This document shows, piece after piece, positions 16,301 through 25,115 of a DNA stretch of 64,000 bases. The notes under the pieces were generated by a model that had not been told where the DNA came from, searched no databases, and saw nothing but the letters and a program-made list of their open reading frames with translations. Position numbers and translations under genes: made by a program. Positions within the stretch are counted from its first letter, which is position 1. Each line of letters begins with the position of its first letter. The DNA is from a virus: positions 100,108 through 164,107 of IMG/VR virus record IMGVR_UViG_3300044451_000434; one strand, 5' to 3'.

Positions 16301-18457
16301 TCAGGTGAAGATTCCACCCCTGATGTTGGCAATAAGTGTTCCAACCGTGTATCCGGTTGCGCTAGTGTTGACGGTGGTGCTAGGTTCCGATTGAGAATCC
16401 ACAAAAAGCCTGAACTTGCCGTCCGAAGCGTCTCGGAAAAGACCGCAATATAGGTCTAGCGAGCCACTTGTGTCATAGAGACCGTAGAAACCGATATCAA
16501 CACTGTCAGCGGTACTGTTGCCATTAGCGAGTTTTATGAGTGGGTCCTCAACCGACAAGATCGAGGTATTAACTGTGACGGCGGTTCCGTTGACAGTTAG
16601 ATCACCAGTCACGGTCAAGTTGTTTCCAACTGTAGCATTGTAGCCAAATGCAACAGTGCCGCCTGCAGCAGATCCTATGTTCACATTTGTGGTTGACCCA
16701 GATGCTCCGTTTGCACCCATATTTATTGTATTGGTGAATCCATTTCCGGTAGCACCGTTGGAAATTCCAGTGGTCGCGCTAGATGCCCCATTATACCCAA
16801 AACCAAGTGTGGTGGCTGCACCGAAGGCATTCACCGTTGTTGCAGTAGTATTAAAGACATTCTGGGTCGTTGCGTTCCCAACAAGTGTACCACCGCGAAG
16901 GTTGATTGTTGCTGTTGTGGAATCACCCATGGTGATGGCGGTGGCTGCGCCACCGATGTTCAGAGTTGTTGCTGTACCGTTAAGCAGATTGAATGTTGCG
17001 GCTGATGTTGTGAGGCCTCCGCCATTGACGGCGAGGTCACCAGTGATCGTGAGGGTGTCCGTCGTCTTGTTATAGGTTAGACCAGAGTCTCCACCTAGGG
17101 CGGAACCTCCGTCATTGAACATCACTTGGGTGTCGGAACCAGCTACAAGAGCAACTGTGCCAGTGGCATCGGGCAGGGTGATCGTGCGGTCGGCGGTTGG
17201 GTCGGCAACAGTGAGGGTGGTCTCAAAACCATTAGATGTTACGCCCTCCCATATGATGTTCACGGGGGTTACAACAGGAGTTAGATCATCTGTTTGTTTT
17301 GTACCCAAATATATGTCACCACCCAAAAAATCTGTAGTTGATCCATTTCCAGAATTTACTTTTATAAGTGGAACGCTTCCTTCAAAAAAAACGGAACTAG
17401 TAGTGCTCAACGCGAGTGTACCCGTGGGCGCAATCGTAATATAATTAGAACCACTGTTTGTCGTTACATACGCGTTTGTATTGCCAAGCTTGAGGGTTGA
17501 ATTTCTTATATGTGCTACTCCTGTGCTAGTGGAACCAATTGTAACGGCTGTGGCTGCGCCAAAGGCATTTACAGTTGTTGCAGTGTTATTAAAGACATGC
17601 TGTGTCGTTAAATTGCCAACAAGGGTGCCGCCACGGATGACGGTGGTGGCTATTGTTGAATCACCCATGGTGATGGCGGTGGCTGCGCCACCGAGATTCA
17701 GGGTGGCAACCGTACTGTCCAGCAGATTGAATGTTGCGGCTGATGTTGTGAGGCCTCCGCCGTTGACGGCGAGGTCGCCTGCAATGGTGAGGGTGTCTCC
17801 GTTGACGGCGAGGTCGCCTGCAATGGTGAGGGTGTCTGTCAACGAGTTGTAGGTCAGGCCATTACTGTCCACCCTCACTGCGGTGGCGCCAGAGGTGGCA
17901 TTGGTGAATGCTATGTATGCAGTTGTGGTGGCATCATCATTTGTGACGCTCACGTTCGTGGCGGTGCCTGTGCTTGACCAGCTGAGGACACCGTTGCCGT
18001 CCGTGGTCAGAACCTCTGCCGCATCACCATCATTTACCGGCAGGGTGAATGTGTATGCTGCATTCGAAGTGGTGGCAGTAGGCGCCTGGAGGATCACCGT
18101 TCCACCACCGTTGCCACGAGCTGTGAATACTATTTCACTCGTTGTCCCGAGGGTCAAGTCCCCGGTAAGCGATCCGCCGGAAAGCGGCAGATAATTTCCA
18201 GCAAGGCTTTTTACGGCATACTGGGTTGCCAACTTATTGTTTTCACTGCTGACACTCGACCAGTTGATGGCTGCTTGGTCTTCGATGATCGCACCAACCC
18301 AGTTGGAAGTGTTGTTGCCGCCGGAACCTACGAAAAGCTTCTTGTTACTACCTGACCCGTTGGCAAAAGCCAACTCGCCATCATACAGATCAGAAGGGGC
18401 TGTCGTTGCAGAAGACCCGTACAGGACGGTTATCAGTGATTCTCTTGACGTTGGCAT
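16301..18457 (-). CDS. Tail fibre-like protein with duplicated modules (718 aa)
   Basis: Starts MPTSRESLITVLYGSS, paralogous to the 555-residue fibre. Two copies of an about 85-residue module are visible (each with DTLTI-x-GDLAVNGGGLTTSA, then NLGGAATAITMGDST or NIGGAATAITMGDST, then RGGTLVGN and TTVNAFGAAT). The first copy also carries a 13-residue tandem repeat. Thr, Gly, Ala and Val dominate and Cys is almost absent, typical of beta-structured fibres. The last about 90 residues (VEDPLIKLANGNSTADSVDI...) look globular and may be the tip. AAGGAT precedes the start. Probable receptor-binding fibre or spike. Confidence 0.8.
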   Translation of the reverse strand: MPTSRESLITVLYGSSATTAPSDLYDGELAFANGSGSNKKLFVGSGGNNTSNWVGAIIEDQAAINWSSVSSENNKLATQYAVKSLAGNYLPLSGGSLTGDLTLGTTSEIVFTARGNGGGTVILQAPTATTSNAAYTFTLPVNDGDAAEVLTTDGNGVLSWSSTGTATNVSVTNDDATTTAYIAFTNATSGATAVRVDSNGLTYNSLTDTLTIAGDLAVNGDTLTIAGDLAVNGGGLTTSAATFNLLDSTVATLNLGGAATAITMGDSTIATTVIRGGTLVGNLTTQHVFNNTATTVNAFGAATAVTIGSTSTGVAHIRNSTLKLGNTNAYVTTNSGSNYITIAPTGTLALSTTSSVFFEGSVPLIKVNSGNGSTTDFLGGDIYLGTKQTDDLTPVVTPVNIIWEGVTSNGFETTLTVADPTADRTITLPDATGTVALVAGSDTQVMFNDGGSALGGDSGLTYNKTTDTLTITGDLAVNGGGLTTSAATFNLLNGTATTLNIGGAATAITMGDSTTATINLRGGTLVGNATTQNVFNTTATTVNAFGAATTLGFGYNGASSATTGISNGATGNGFTNTINMGANGASGSTTNVNIGSAAGGTVAFGYNATVGNNLTVTGDLTVNGTAVTVNTSILSVEDPLIKLANGNSTADSVDIGFYGLYDTSGSLDLYCGLFRDASDGKFRLFVDSQSEPSTTVNTSATGYTVGTLIANIRGGIFT
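17760..17837. repeat. 39-bp perfect tandem repeat inside the fibre gene
   Basis: Two adjacent identical 39-base copies (17760-17798 and 17799-17837), each encoding 13 residues on the minus strand (GDLAVNGDTLTIA-type). The length is a multiple of three, so copy-number change would lengthen or shorten the fibre without a frameshift. Confidence 0.9.
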
Positions 18458-18600
18458 GGTTTTTTATCCTTAAAGTTTAAATTATGCGTTAATCTCTATA
18501 CATTTTTTTCGACAAAATACTTCCATGTAGATTTTTTTTACCAAACATGCCTGAAAATCGCTATAATAAATTGTTTTTTAATGCTACATTCTCACCGTAC

Positions 18601-20397
18601 TCATTCAACAGTTATGTTGCCCTGCGAACTGATCACATTCCATTCTGTGTTTGCGACGCTGCATACTAGTTCGACGCAATCTTTTGGATCGTTGCTCGCT
18701 AGATATCCCGAAACACCAACGGTTGTATCCATGTTTCCAAAATGGATGATCTGACCGTGGTTCTGTGCAATACGCCATGTGTTTTGGAGACCACTCACCC
18801 TCACTATTTTGCCCACCGCAGAAGAAGAAGGTAGTGTGAGAACGAGCGTTCCTTCATTCTTGTTGGCAAAAACTCCGGTGTCAACCGAAAGACCCTGATC
18901 GTCTGTGACGACGCTCCAGATAATCATGCCACCGCCTGTAACGGTCGACCAAGACAACTCGGCGACTGAGTCATCCACCGAAGCAATGGTGAGAACTTGG
19001 TTTGTCGAACCAATCGATGGGGGCATGACATATGTGGAATCAGATGGCAAGGAAGACGGAGCCCTAACCGCCACGCAGCTTGAAGAATCTGCATCTGCAA
19101 GACGAACAGACCCGACCGCGTCGAGCTGAAGATTACCATCGGACAAAATCGCAAAAGTTCCAGATTTGTCTGGAAGTGTCAGAGTTCTGTCAACTGTTGG
19201 TTCTTCTGTCTGGATCGTTGTTTGGTACGAGTTGATCGTGCCGCTGTCAAAAACAAGATTGCTACCGATGATGCGTATGTCACCATCGCCCACGACACGT
19301 CCCTGATCGTCAACCTCAAATACCGTATGACCGTCAATGTCTCTCACCTGAAATGCTGTCGAGCCATCGAAGGTTGTCGCACGGATTGCGAGTGAGCCAC
19401 AGAAGCTGACATGCTGACAATTGTTTGAATAGGGGTCATAATAAGGGTCTTCTGCAGGCCAAGACCAGTTATGAAACCAACCTGCCCTAGTAATCTTCTG
19501 TCTTGTATATCCGTCGAGATAAGCGGCATCAACCCCATATATCAGTGATCCATCTGCAGATTGGTACTTGAGAAAACTTTCGAAGGTAGGAACATCTCCT
19601 GCTCCGTTGCCAACATCTCTAGTTGCAGCCGTACCAAGCCCGAGCGTGGTTCTCTGGGTGTAGGCATCGGGATCATCAAGCAGAGCCTTGCCTGCTACCG
19701 TGATATCTCCGCCGAGTTTGGATGTTGAAACCACTCCGAAATCAATCGTCCATGTGGATCCAAAGTTACTGACGGTAATGTCGCCCTTGTCTCCGTCTGT
19801 GATGCCTAAGCCACCAGACGGAGAAGATGCCACCCATGCAGAACCAGTCCATGTGGGAACCTGCCCAGATGTTGCACCACTCTGTGCTATTTTTGATAGC
19901 GGCACGGAAGACACGGAAACTGTTACTGCACCATCATTGGATGATGACACGGATATGGTTCCGTCTTGGTTTGACAGACCATCAAGTCTTGGGGGAGACA
20001 AAAGCCGCCAAACTGTGCCGTCCCACTGCCATTTACGTCGGCCGTGAATGATGATCTGACTGACTACCTGAGACTGGGCCAATACGAGCGGCGTGGTGGC
20101 TGCAGAAAGTTGTAAGAAGTCTCCCTCAGAACCGAACTCGACCCACGCAGACCTTCCCTGTGAATCTGTGTACCACACTGCCTCCCTGCCGGTTACTGGA
20201 TTTATCCAGCGTTCTCCTGAATACGGCGATGGAGGGGGAGTGGGCGATATTTCAGTATGCTGACTACTAGCGGCGCCGGGAACCCACTTTTCTTGAGCTT
20301 GGTTCCACACCAGAGTGTTTCCATCCTGCGGCTGCTGTCTTGCTATATCAGCGAGATCTCTCAGTCTCGAAATCTGTACATTTGGAGGTATAGCCAC
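18601..20397 (-). CDS. Tail fibre or baseplate-like protein (598 aa)
   Basis: Frame opens at a GTG (protein MAIPPNVQISRLRDLADIAR); an in-frame stop lies upstream and no good ribosome site is seen, so the start is uncertain. The N-terminal half contains W-x-W segments (HGRRKWQWDGTVWRLLSPPR) and DGTISVSSSNDGAVTVSV, common in fibre proteins. The middle (DGDKGDITVSNFGSTWTI) is a motif seen in many phage fibres. The central ATRDVGNGAGDVPTFE is also widespread in tail fibres. The C-terminal part is beta-rich. Third member of the fibre cluster and probably adsorption-related. Confidence 0.75.
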   Translation of the reverse strand: MAIPPNVQISRLRDLADIARQQPQDGNTLVWNQAQEKWVPGAASSQHTEISPTPPPSPYSGERWINPVTGREAVWYTDSQGRSAWVEFGSEGDFLQLSAATTPLVLAQSQVVSQIIIHGRRKWQWDGTVWRLLSPPRLDGLSNQDGTISVSSSNDGAVTVSVSSVPLSKIAQSGATSGQVPTWTGSAWVASSPSGGLGITDGDKGDITVSNFGSTWTIDFGVVSTSKLGGDITVAGKALLDDPDAYTQRTTLGLGTAATRDVGNGAGDVPTFESFLKYQSADGSLIYGVDAAYLDGYTRQKITRAGWFHNWSWPAEDPYYDPYSNNCQHVSFCGSLAIRATTFDGSTAFQVRDIDGHTVFEVDDQGRVVGDGDIRIIGSNLVFDSGTINSYQTTIQTEEPTVDRTLTLPDKSGTFAILSDGNLQLDAVGSVRLADADSSSCVAVRAPSSLPSDSTYVMPPSIGSTNQVLTIASVDDSVAELSWSTVTGGGMIIWSVVTDDQGLSVDTGVFANKNEGTLVLTLPSSSAVGKIVRVSGLQNTWRIAQNHGQIIHFGNMDTTVGVSGYLASNDPKDCVELVCSVANTEWNVISSQGNITVE

Positions 20398-20929
20398 AAA
20401 GGATGTTTCATAAAAAATGAGTCTTTTCCCCCGTCAACAAACTTCTTCATATGGATAAGTTGATGAATTTTAAAGATTTTTCCGTTTTCGAACACCCAAA
20501 GGACGAAATAATTGGATAGGTCTCTCGCCTGTATCGGAGACCAAAATCTTGGTTTGGCGATTAGGGGGGTCGCCTGATGGGTTTTGAGCAAACGCCCCCG
20601 ACGGACGAAAGTCTGGTCCAATAGCTCAAGTATGCTCAGGAGTCGGGAGCTGTGAAGCATGATGCGTACACAAGACGCATGTGCACCGATGGGGTTTCTA
20701 CAGACTGCAGGAAGTCTGCCCGCACACCATCCCAGGTGTGCTGATGAGACATGTCGACCAACCATGGTCGGATGGGATGATGCATTGTGATGGAGGATGA
20801 CCTCTTGCCAGTTTTTACATGCATTAAAATATTTTTGGCAAGAGTGGCAAATACAAGGGGATATTCTATCAACCCCCAAGGGTTATGTAATAATCTTAAA
20901 CCCACATATAAATATAATTTAACTCTACA

Positions 20930-20992
20930 CCGTTGGACCTTCGGTCCAACGGCTGTGGTGCACATCCGGCGTAGCCAGGATGGTGCACCACT
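20930..20992. other. Two adjacent strong inverted repeats
   Basis: First hairpin: a perfect 10-base stem (CCGTTGGACC) with TTC loop and matching arm at 20930-20952. Second: GTGGTGCACATCC paired with GGATGGTGCACCAC at 20955-20991 with one offset base and a loop of about ten. Neither is followed by a T tract, so they are not standard terminators. They may be part of a structured RNA or a protein-binding site. Confidence 0.6.
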
Positions 20993-21052
20993 ACTTGTTT
21001 GGATTTGTATTTTATTGAGTTATTCTCTGTGTAAAGAAGAAATGGACCATTA

Positions 21053-21077
21053 TTTTCTGAACTATGAGTTCAGAAAA
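21053..21077 (-). terminator. Hairpin just after the ATPase gene
   Basis: Perfect 10-base stem TTTTCTGAAC / GTTCAGAAAA with a five-base loop, three bases past the ATPase stop. AT-rich, with no long T run, so a weak terminator or RNA-stability hairpin is the best reading. Confidence 0.45.
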
Positions 21078-21080
21078 CAT

Positions 21081-21953
21081 TTATTCAGAAGATGCATCAG
21101 ACCAATCTGGATGCATTTTCTGCATGTCGATCAGAGATGATTCACCCCACATACTGCGGACAGTTCTCAGTATGCTATCACTATGTGTTGTGCACAGAAA
21201 CTGTGTTTGGGGGAATTGGATGTTGAGAGCCCTGACTAGACGAGGATGTCTTCGAAAATAGACATGCATCTCAAGATTGTCAATAAGAGCCATTCCCCTG
21301 TCATCGCTCAATTTGGTACAGATGTTACGCAACAGTGTTGCTATCTTTTTCTCTCCATCGCTCATCCTCTTGTGGTGAACCCTGGTAGATCCCTTTCTGA
21401 TGCAGAAATCTTGGTAGAAATCAATCCTTTCACCCGATTCGTTTGTTGTCACAAGTTTCCCCAGTTCACAAGGCAATCCATAGACTTCATCAGCCAAATG
21501 AAGAAACTTTTCCCCCAAATTCGATGGGAGTTGAAACTTGTACATATTCATGGGGTGGTCTGCATCACAATATGCAGCCCAACCATCTGATCCCGAAGGA
21601 GCTTCTTCAAGTCCGTTTTCAACTATTTCTCCTCCCATGATGGAGACATTGAACACTCCATGTTTATGAACAAATTCTGCATGCATACTACATGGCTCTG
21701 AAGGGGGGATGTAGGCAGCCATTGTCGGGTCATAATCAGGGTTGTATGTTAATTTTCTGAACAACATAGAATTATCACGACCCCGCAGCATCCTTGGGGT
21801 GGAAACAATCCTGATGGCGTGCATGAGAGTTGATTTACCCGTACCGTTTGGTCCGAAAAAAACAGAGAACGGTCTGTTTTCTGGATTGAAGTCAAAACTC
21901 ACATCCCTCAATCCACAAAAATTCTTCAGTTTCAAACTTTTGAGCCAATACAT
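21081..21953 (-). CDS. RecF/OLD-like AAA ATPase
   Basis: 290 residues, one compact ABC/SMC-type ATPase without a large coiled coil. Walker A F-G-P-N-G-T-G-K-S-T at about 34-43, a signature-like M-S-D-G-E-K-K at about 200, Walker B A-L-I-D-N-L-E-M-H, and a C-T-T-H-S-D-S-I switch histidine motif. In this family the Walker B aspartate is normally followed by glutamate (D-E); here it is D-N, with a Glu two residues later. Related proteins act in DNA repair or as nuclease-coupled defence proteins (OLD), but no nuclease domain is present. The start ATG shares a CATG with the divergent plus-strand gene. Confidence 0.8.
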   Translation of the reverse strand: MYWLKSLKLKNFCGLRDVSFDFNPENRPFSVFFGPNGTGKSTLMHAIRIVSTPRMLRGRDNSMLFRKLTYNPDYDPTMAAYIPPSEPCSMHAEFVHKHGVFNVSIMGGEIVENGLEEAPSGSDGWAAYCDADHPMNMYKFQLPSNLGEKFLHLADEVYGLPCELGKLVTTNESGERIDFYQDFCIRKGSTRVHHKRMSDGEKKIATLLRNICTKLSDDRGMALIDNLEMHVYFRRHPRLVRALNIQFPQTQFLCTTHSDSILRTVRSMWGESSLIDMQKMHPDWSDASSE

Positions 21954-22617
21954 GCAGATGAAAACCTTTCAACAACTTTTATCGGAAATCGATCCACACA
22001 AAGCAGCAGAAGAAATAGTCACCTATGCTTTTGACAGAGCTATACAGCCTGATAGTATCATCGCCGAATTCGATGTGAGTGGAGGGACAATGAGTGCAAA
22101 AGGCAAGGCAAACACATGGATAAGATTTGACTGCAATCCAGGTATTATAAAAAACCTGATCCAAATCATGTCTGAAGTTGACGAGGTTTGCGACGATGAT
22201 GTGGAAGCCATGGACAAATGGAGAGGCGAGGTGTCTAAAATCCTAGAAACTGACATGCTGCACAGTATTCGCGAAGCAATAAGAGGAAGGATATTGGGTG
22301 GAGCCCCGTCAGAAGTGATACCGCTTCACGATATAAATATAAAGGACGTCGACATAACTGACCTTCCTGAAGACGATTGTGTACTAGTGATCAAGAAGTC
22401 AGCACCCCAAGGGGAGGAAACAAGCCCTGTGGCTGATGACATATTTAGAGAGAAGGGTCGTACTGGAGAGACAGTACAGCAGGTGTTTGACCGCAGGAAA
22501 CGGGAGTGTGATCCGAGGTACAGATGGGTTGTGGGCGTGGATCAGAGAAAGCACTTTTTTGAGGTGACTGTGTCAATTTCGGCTGACTACTCATTCCGCA
22601 AAAAAGAGGATAATTAA
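21952..22617 (+). CDS. Unknown acidic protein divergent from the ATPase (221 aa)
   Basis: Starts at ATG 21952 or 21958 (MQMKTFQQLLSEID); both lack a clear ribosome site. Acidic, helical middle (DEVCDDDVEAMDKWRGEVSK) and a C-terminal half with RYRWVVGVDQRKHFFEVTVS. No recognised domain. Its start codon lies across the ATPase start on the other strand, so the two genes probably share a regulatory region and may work together. Confidence 0.65.
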   Translation: MQMKTFQQLLSEIDPHKAAEEIVTYAFDRAIQPDSIIAEFDVSGGTMSAKGKANTWIRFDCNPGIIKNLIQIMSEVDEVCDDDVEAMDKWRGEVSKILETDMLHSIREAIRGRILGGAPSEVIPLHDINIKDVDITDLPEDDCVLVIKKSAPQGEETSPVADDIFREKGRTGETVQQVFDRRKRECDPRYRWVVGVDQRKHFFEVTVSISADYSFRKKEDN

Positions 22618-22656
22618 AACATATCTATAAATTTATAATATAGAAGGCTTTTTTCC

Positions 22657-22992
22657 ATGATGAAATTGATTTCTGACCATGTTGACATAAAAAAAAATGC
22701 AGCAAAGTACCATGGCAAAGAGGTGCCGCTGAGGAAGATTCTTCCCGGAGATGTGAAGAAATTCAAGGTGTATGTCAAAGATCCATCCTCTGGAAATATC
22801 AAGAAGGTAAATTTCGGTCATGGCGGATCATCTGCGAAGGCTAGGGGTGAAAAGACCCTGTCAATAAAGAGGAACGAGGATGAAAGACAGAAGAGCTTTC
22901 TAGCACGTCACAAGTGCGATACCGCAAAAGATCCCACAACGCCAAGGCATTGGTCATGCAAGGCATGGCATCGTAAAACAAAACTACCCTGA
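22657..22992 (+). CDS. Small basic Cys-containing phage protein (111 aa)
   Basis: AGAAGG precedes ATGATG. Very basic. After KKVNFGHGG comes SIKRNEDERQKSFLARHKCD, then DPTTPRHWSCKAWH. This R-K-x-F-x-A-R-H-x-C-D...P-x-x-W-S-C-K signature is one I associate with small conserved phage proteins or with the tail of some head-maturation proteins, but I cannot name the family. One Cys pair could bind metal. First of a plus-strand run of virion-like genes. Confidence 0.65.
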   Translation: MMKLISDHVDIKKNAAKYHGKEVPLRKILPGDVKKFKVYVKDPSSGNIKKVNFGHGGSSAKARGEKTLSIKRNEDERQKSFLARHKCDTAKDPTTPRHWSCKAWHRKTKLP

Positions 22993-23002
22993 AAGGAAAA
23001 AT

Positions 23003-23971
23003 ATGGCTCATATTAAAACAGCAAGTGACGGAACACAGAAGATTTCAATGTCCACTGTAGAGTGGATTGATATTGGCCTGAAGCGTGGTCTGCTCTCTAT
23101 TGATCCTCGGGCTCCGAGATTCGCTGCAAATCTTGCAAAAAGTGCTGGTCTCCAACCTGGTAAGGCTAGCTATACAACCATCAAGAAAGCCATGCAGAAT
23201 GAAGAGATCATGGCAAAGATAGCAAAAAACCTTGAAAGAAGTGCGCTAATTAAGACTGCTCAACAGGTAGGTGAGAACACAGGAGGCCCAGGTTGGGGCA
23301 CCGCTGCCCTTGGAGCCGCAGGTCTCGCTGCTGCTGCGCCACTCGCCTTCCAGGGCGGAAGAGATATGTATAGAAATATTGGTGCAGGTCTTTCGAGTGC
23401 AGGAAATAGTTCAGCACAAACCATGTCTGGTCTTGGTTCTGCATTTGGCCAAGGATTTGGCGGTAACCCTGTCGGTGGCGCTGCCACATCATTTGGAAAT
23501 ATTGCAAAAGGGGTGGGCAACTTTGCAGCCCGAGCTGCCATGCCAGCTCTCGGTCTTGCTGGCGGTTTTTTGGGCAGCAAGTACCTGATTAATCACTTTA
23601 AGGACAAATTAGCAGGCGATTCGGCCCCAAGTCCACAACTTATGGCAGACCCCCAAAAACAGAAGTCAGTTATGAGGTCGATATATCATTTCAACCAGTT
23701 GGCTCCAACAATGAAGGGCATGTCTAGCAGCATTGACAAGCAACTTGACACCATAGCGGCAGCAGTAACCGACACTATTCAGAAAATGCAGGAGGCGCAG
23801 AACACTGTCATGACTCCCACCATTGTAACCCCTGAAGAGCAGAGGGCAAAAGAGATAGCAGATGCTCAAGCAGCTCAGAATGCTGCTCAGGCAGCATATA
23901 TGAAATCTATGGCAGGTCCACAGGTTCAGGCCCCCGCTGGTTTGCCATCCGTTACTGCTCCAGCAAGTTAA
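23003..23971 (+). CDS. Ala/Gly-rich probable virion protein (322 aa)
   Basis: Good ribosome site (AAAGGA). Residues 15-30 carry the recurring tag M-S-T-V-E-W-I-D-I-G-L-K-R-G-L. The middle is hydrophobic and Ala/Gly-rich (TAALGAAGLAAAAPLAFQGG and NFAARAAMPALGLAGGFLGS), which could insert in membranes. The last about 100 residues are helical (DKQLDTIAAAVTDTIQKMQE) then Gln/Ala/Pro-rich. This layout suits an ejection or internal virion protein. No family assigned. Confidence 0.65.
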   Translation: MAHIKTASDGTQKISMSTVEWIDIGLKRGLLSIDPRAPRFAANLAKSAGLQPGKASYTTIKKAMQNEEIMAKIAKNLERSALIKTAQQVGENTGGPGWGTAALGAAGLAAAAPLAFQGGRDMYRNIGAGLSSAGNSSAQTMSGLGSAFGQGFGGNPVGGAATSFGNIAKGVGNFAARAAMPALGLAGGFLGSKYLINHFKDKLAGDSAPSPQLMADPQKQKSVMRSIYHFNQLAPTMKGMSSSIDKQLDTIAAAVTDTIQKMQEAQNTVMTPTIVTPEEQRAKEIADAQAAQNAAQAAYMKSMAGPQVQAPAGLPSVTAPAS

Positions 23972-23993
23972 TCACATTCAGAAAGAACGAAAA

Positions 23994-24629
23994 ATGAGCG
24001 ACAATAAAATGATCAAAATATCAGATCGTCAGTGGATGGAGGCAGGTATCAAGAAGGGGTATCTTACAAAAGGCCCAGAAGGTATAATGCTGCGCAAAGA
24101 AGCACTAGGATTCTTGCCTGCCCTTGGTATAGGCGCTGCTATACCTGCTGCTTGGGAAGGGGGCAAGTGGCTGTGGAACAAAGCCACAGGCAATCGCAGC
24201 TTGGGAGAACTTTTTTCCGGATATAGCGTTGATCCCCAGAAATTTCAACAGATCCAAAAAAACTACAAGTTGCTCATGAGGCACCTTGACGAGTTGTCTA
24301 CGATGTCTCCGCGTGTGGCGCAAGCGGTCGCGGCAGCAAAAACCGAAATCGCTGCCAAGATGAACGACATGGCACGACAGATTGGGGTTGCAGGAGGTTC
24401 TGCCTCTTTCGGCGGTCAACAACTTGAGGACGAAACCACTGAAGCACATAAGAAACAGCTAGAGGACATAAAGAAGAAGACTCAGATGTATGGCGCTCTT
24501 GGCAAAGGCCCTGGAGGAGAACTTCCAAAAGACTTCAATCCGCAGGCCCCTAGCAAGCCCGCTAGCGGGGCACCCCTTCAATCTGCCACGGCAGCCGCAC
24601 CTACTCCACCAAGCACTCCTGGAGCCTAA
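23994..24629 (+). CDS. Probable virion protein with W-G tag (211 aa)
   Basis: Same architecture as the gene before it: N-terminal tag I-S-D-R-Q-W-M-E-A-G-I-K-K-G-Y-L, a hydrophobic Gly/Ala segment (ALGFLPALGIGAAIPAAWEGG), a helical part, and a Pro/Ala-rich tail. Probably a diverged sister of it. The start has AGAAAGAACG upstream. Function unknown; internal or ejected virion protein is an inference. Confidence 0.65.
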   Translation: MSDNKMIKISDRQWMEAGIKKGYLTKGPEGIMLRKEALGFLPALGIGAAIPAAWEGGKWLWNKATGNRSLGELFSGYSVDPQKFQQIQKNYKLLMRHLDELSTMSPRVAQAVAAAKTEIAAKMNDMARQIGVAGGSASFGGQQLEDETTEAHKKQLEDIKKKTQMYGALGKGPGGELPKDFNPQAPSKPASGAPLQSATAAAPTPPSTPGA

Positions 24630-24634
24630 TCACT

Positions 24635-25114
24635 ATGGATAGGATTGCTCAGTCACCTGCAGCATCCGGCGCCCAGAGGATGAGGGCTCGTGACGTTAGC
24701 TCTTCCGGCAGCGCCGCCAAGCCTGTGGTTCCCTCGGCAAGAGACATCGCAGCCCAAAATACAAACAGACCTATGGGAGGGGTATCTGTCGCAGCAGCAT
24801 CCACAAAACCATCTGTCAGCACCCCGCTTGGCAACAGGGGAACCATCCCCAGCATGACTCAGCGCCAGCAGGAGCAGGTGGCTGCTGCACAAACACCCCA
24901 GCAGCAGCAGCAGCAGTCATTATGGCAATACAATCCAAAAGCAACTCAGGTCTCCCCTCCGACTAAGGTTGGAGAGGATTTATATGAAACTTGGACTGGC
25001 CCACACCAATATTCAGGTCAGCCAGTTGATATGAAATGGGTACTTTCGCCAGACACAGGTGGACAGTGGCAGCCGACTCAGCAACTCAGATATAGCCAAT
25101 CAGATAGGAGTTAA
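24635..25114 (+). CDS. Low-complexity Gln/Pro/Ser-rich protein (159 aa)
   Basis: Five bases after the previous stop, without a clear ribosome site, so probably coupled. Disordered N-terminal 100 residues with a poly-Gln run (PQQQQQQSLWQYN), then a short aromatic segment (YETWTGPHQYSGQPVDMKWV) that may be a binding motif. No known family. Confidence 0.6.
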   Translation: MDRIAQSPAASGAQRMRARDVSSSGSAAKPVVPSARDIAAQNTNRPMGGVSVAAASTKPSVSTPLGNRGTIPSMTQRQQEQVAAAQTPQQQQQQSLWQYNPKATQVSPPTKVGEDLYETWTGPHQYSGQPVDMKWVLSPDTGGQWQPTQQLRYSQSDRS

Positions 25115-25115
25115 A

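Larger units (their letters stand above)
20398..21080. other. Intergenic stretch with hairpins and broken minus-strand frames
   Basis: No convincing intact gene. On the minus strand a frame ending at 20636 reads naturally near its end (HQHTWDGVRADFLQSVETPS), and a second frame ending at 20361 reads naturally after about 20635 (LSNYFVLWVFENGKIFKIHQ). Together they look like one gene with a frameshift and no ATG. The same DNA holds several short inverted repeats (near 20540, 20670, 20700, 20720 and 20760) and the strong hairpins listed separately. It could be a gene remnant, an unlisted structured RNA, or both. Confidence 0.4.

Noticed and set aside
14956-17852. Long plus-strand frames opposite the fibre genes
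   Set aside because: They arise from the repetitive Ala/Gly/Thr/Val codons of the minus-strand fibres and have unnatural composition.
14594-18457. CRISPR-like repeats in the fibre region
   Set aside because: Repeats are in-frame protein modules, not identical direct repeats with unique spacers.
20739-20775. Hammerhead-ribozyme-like CTGATGA
   Set aside because: No matching GAAA core or three-stem arrangement is found around it.
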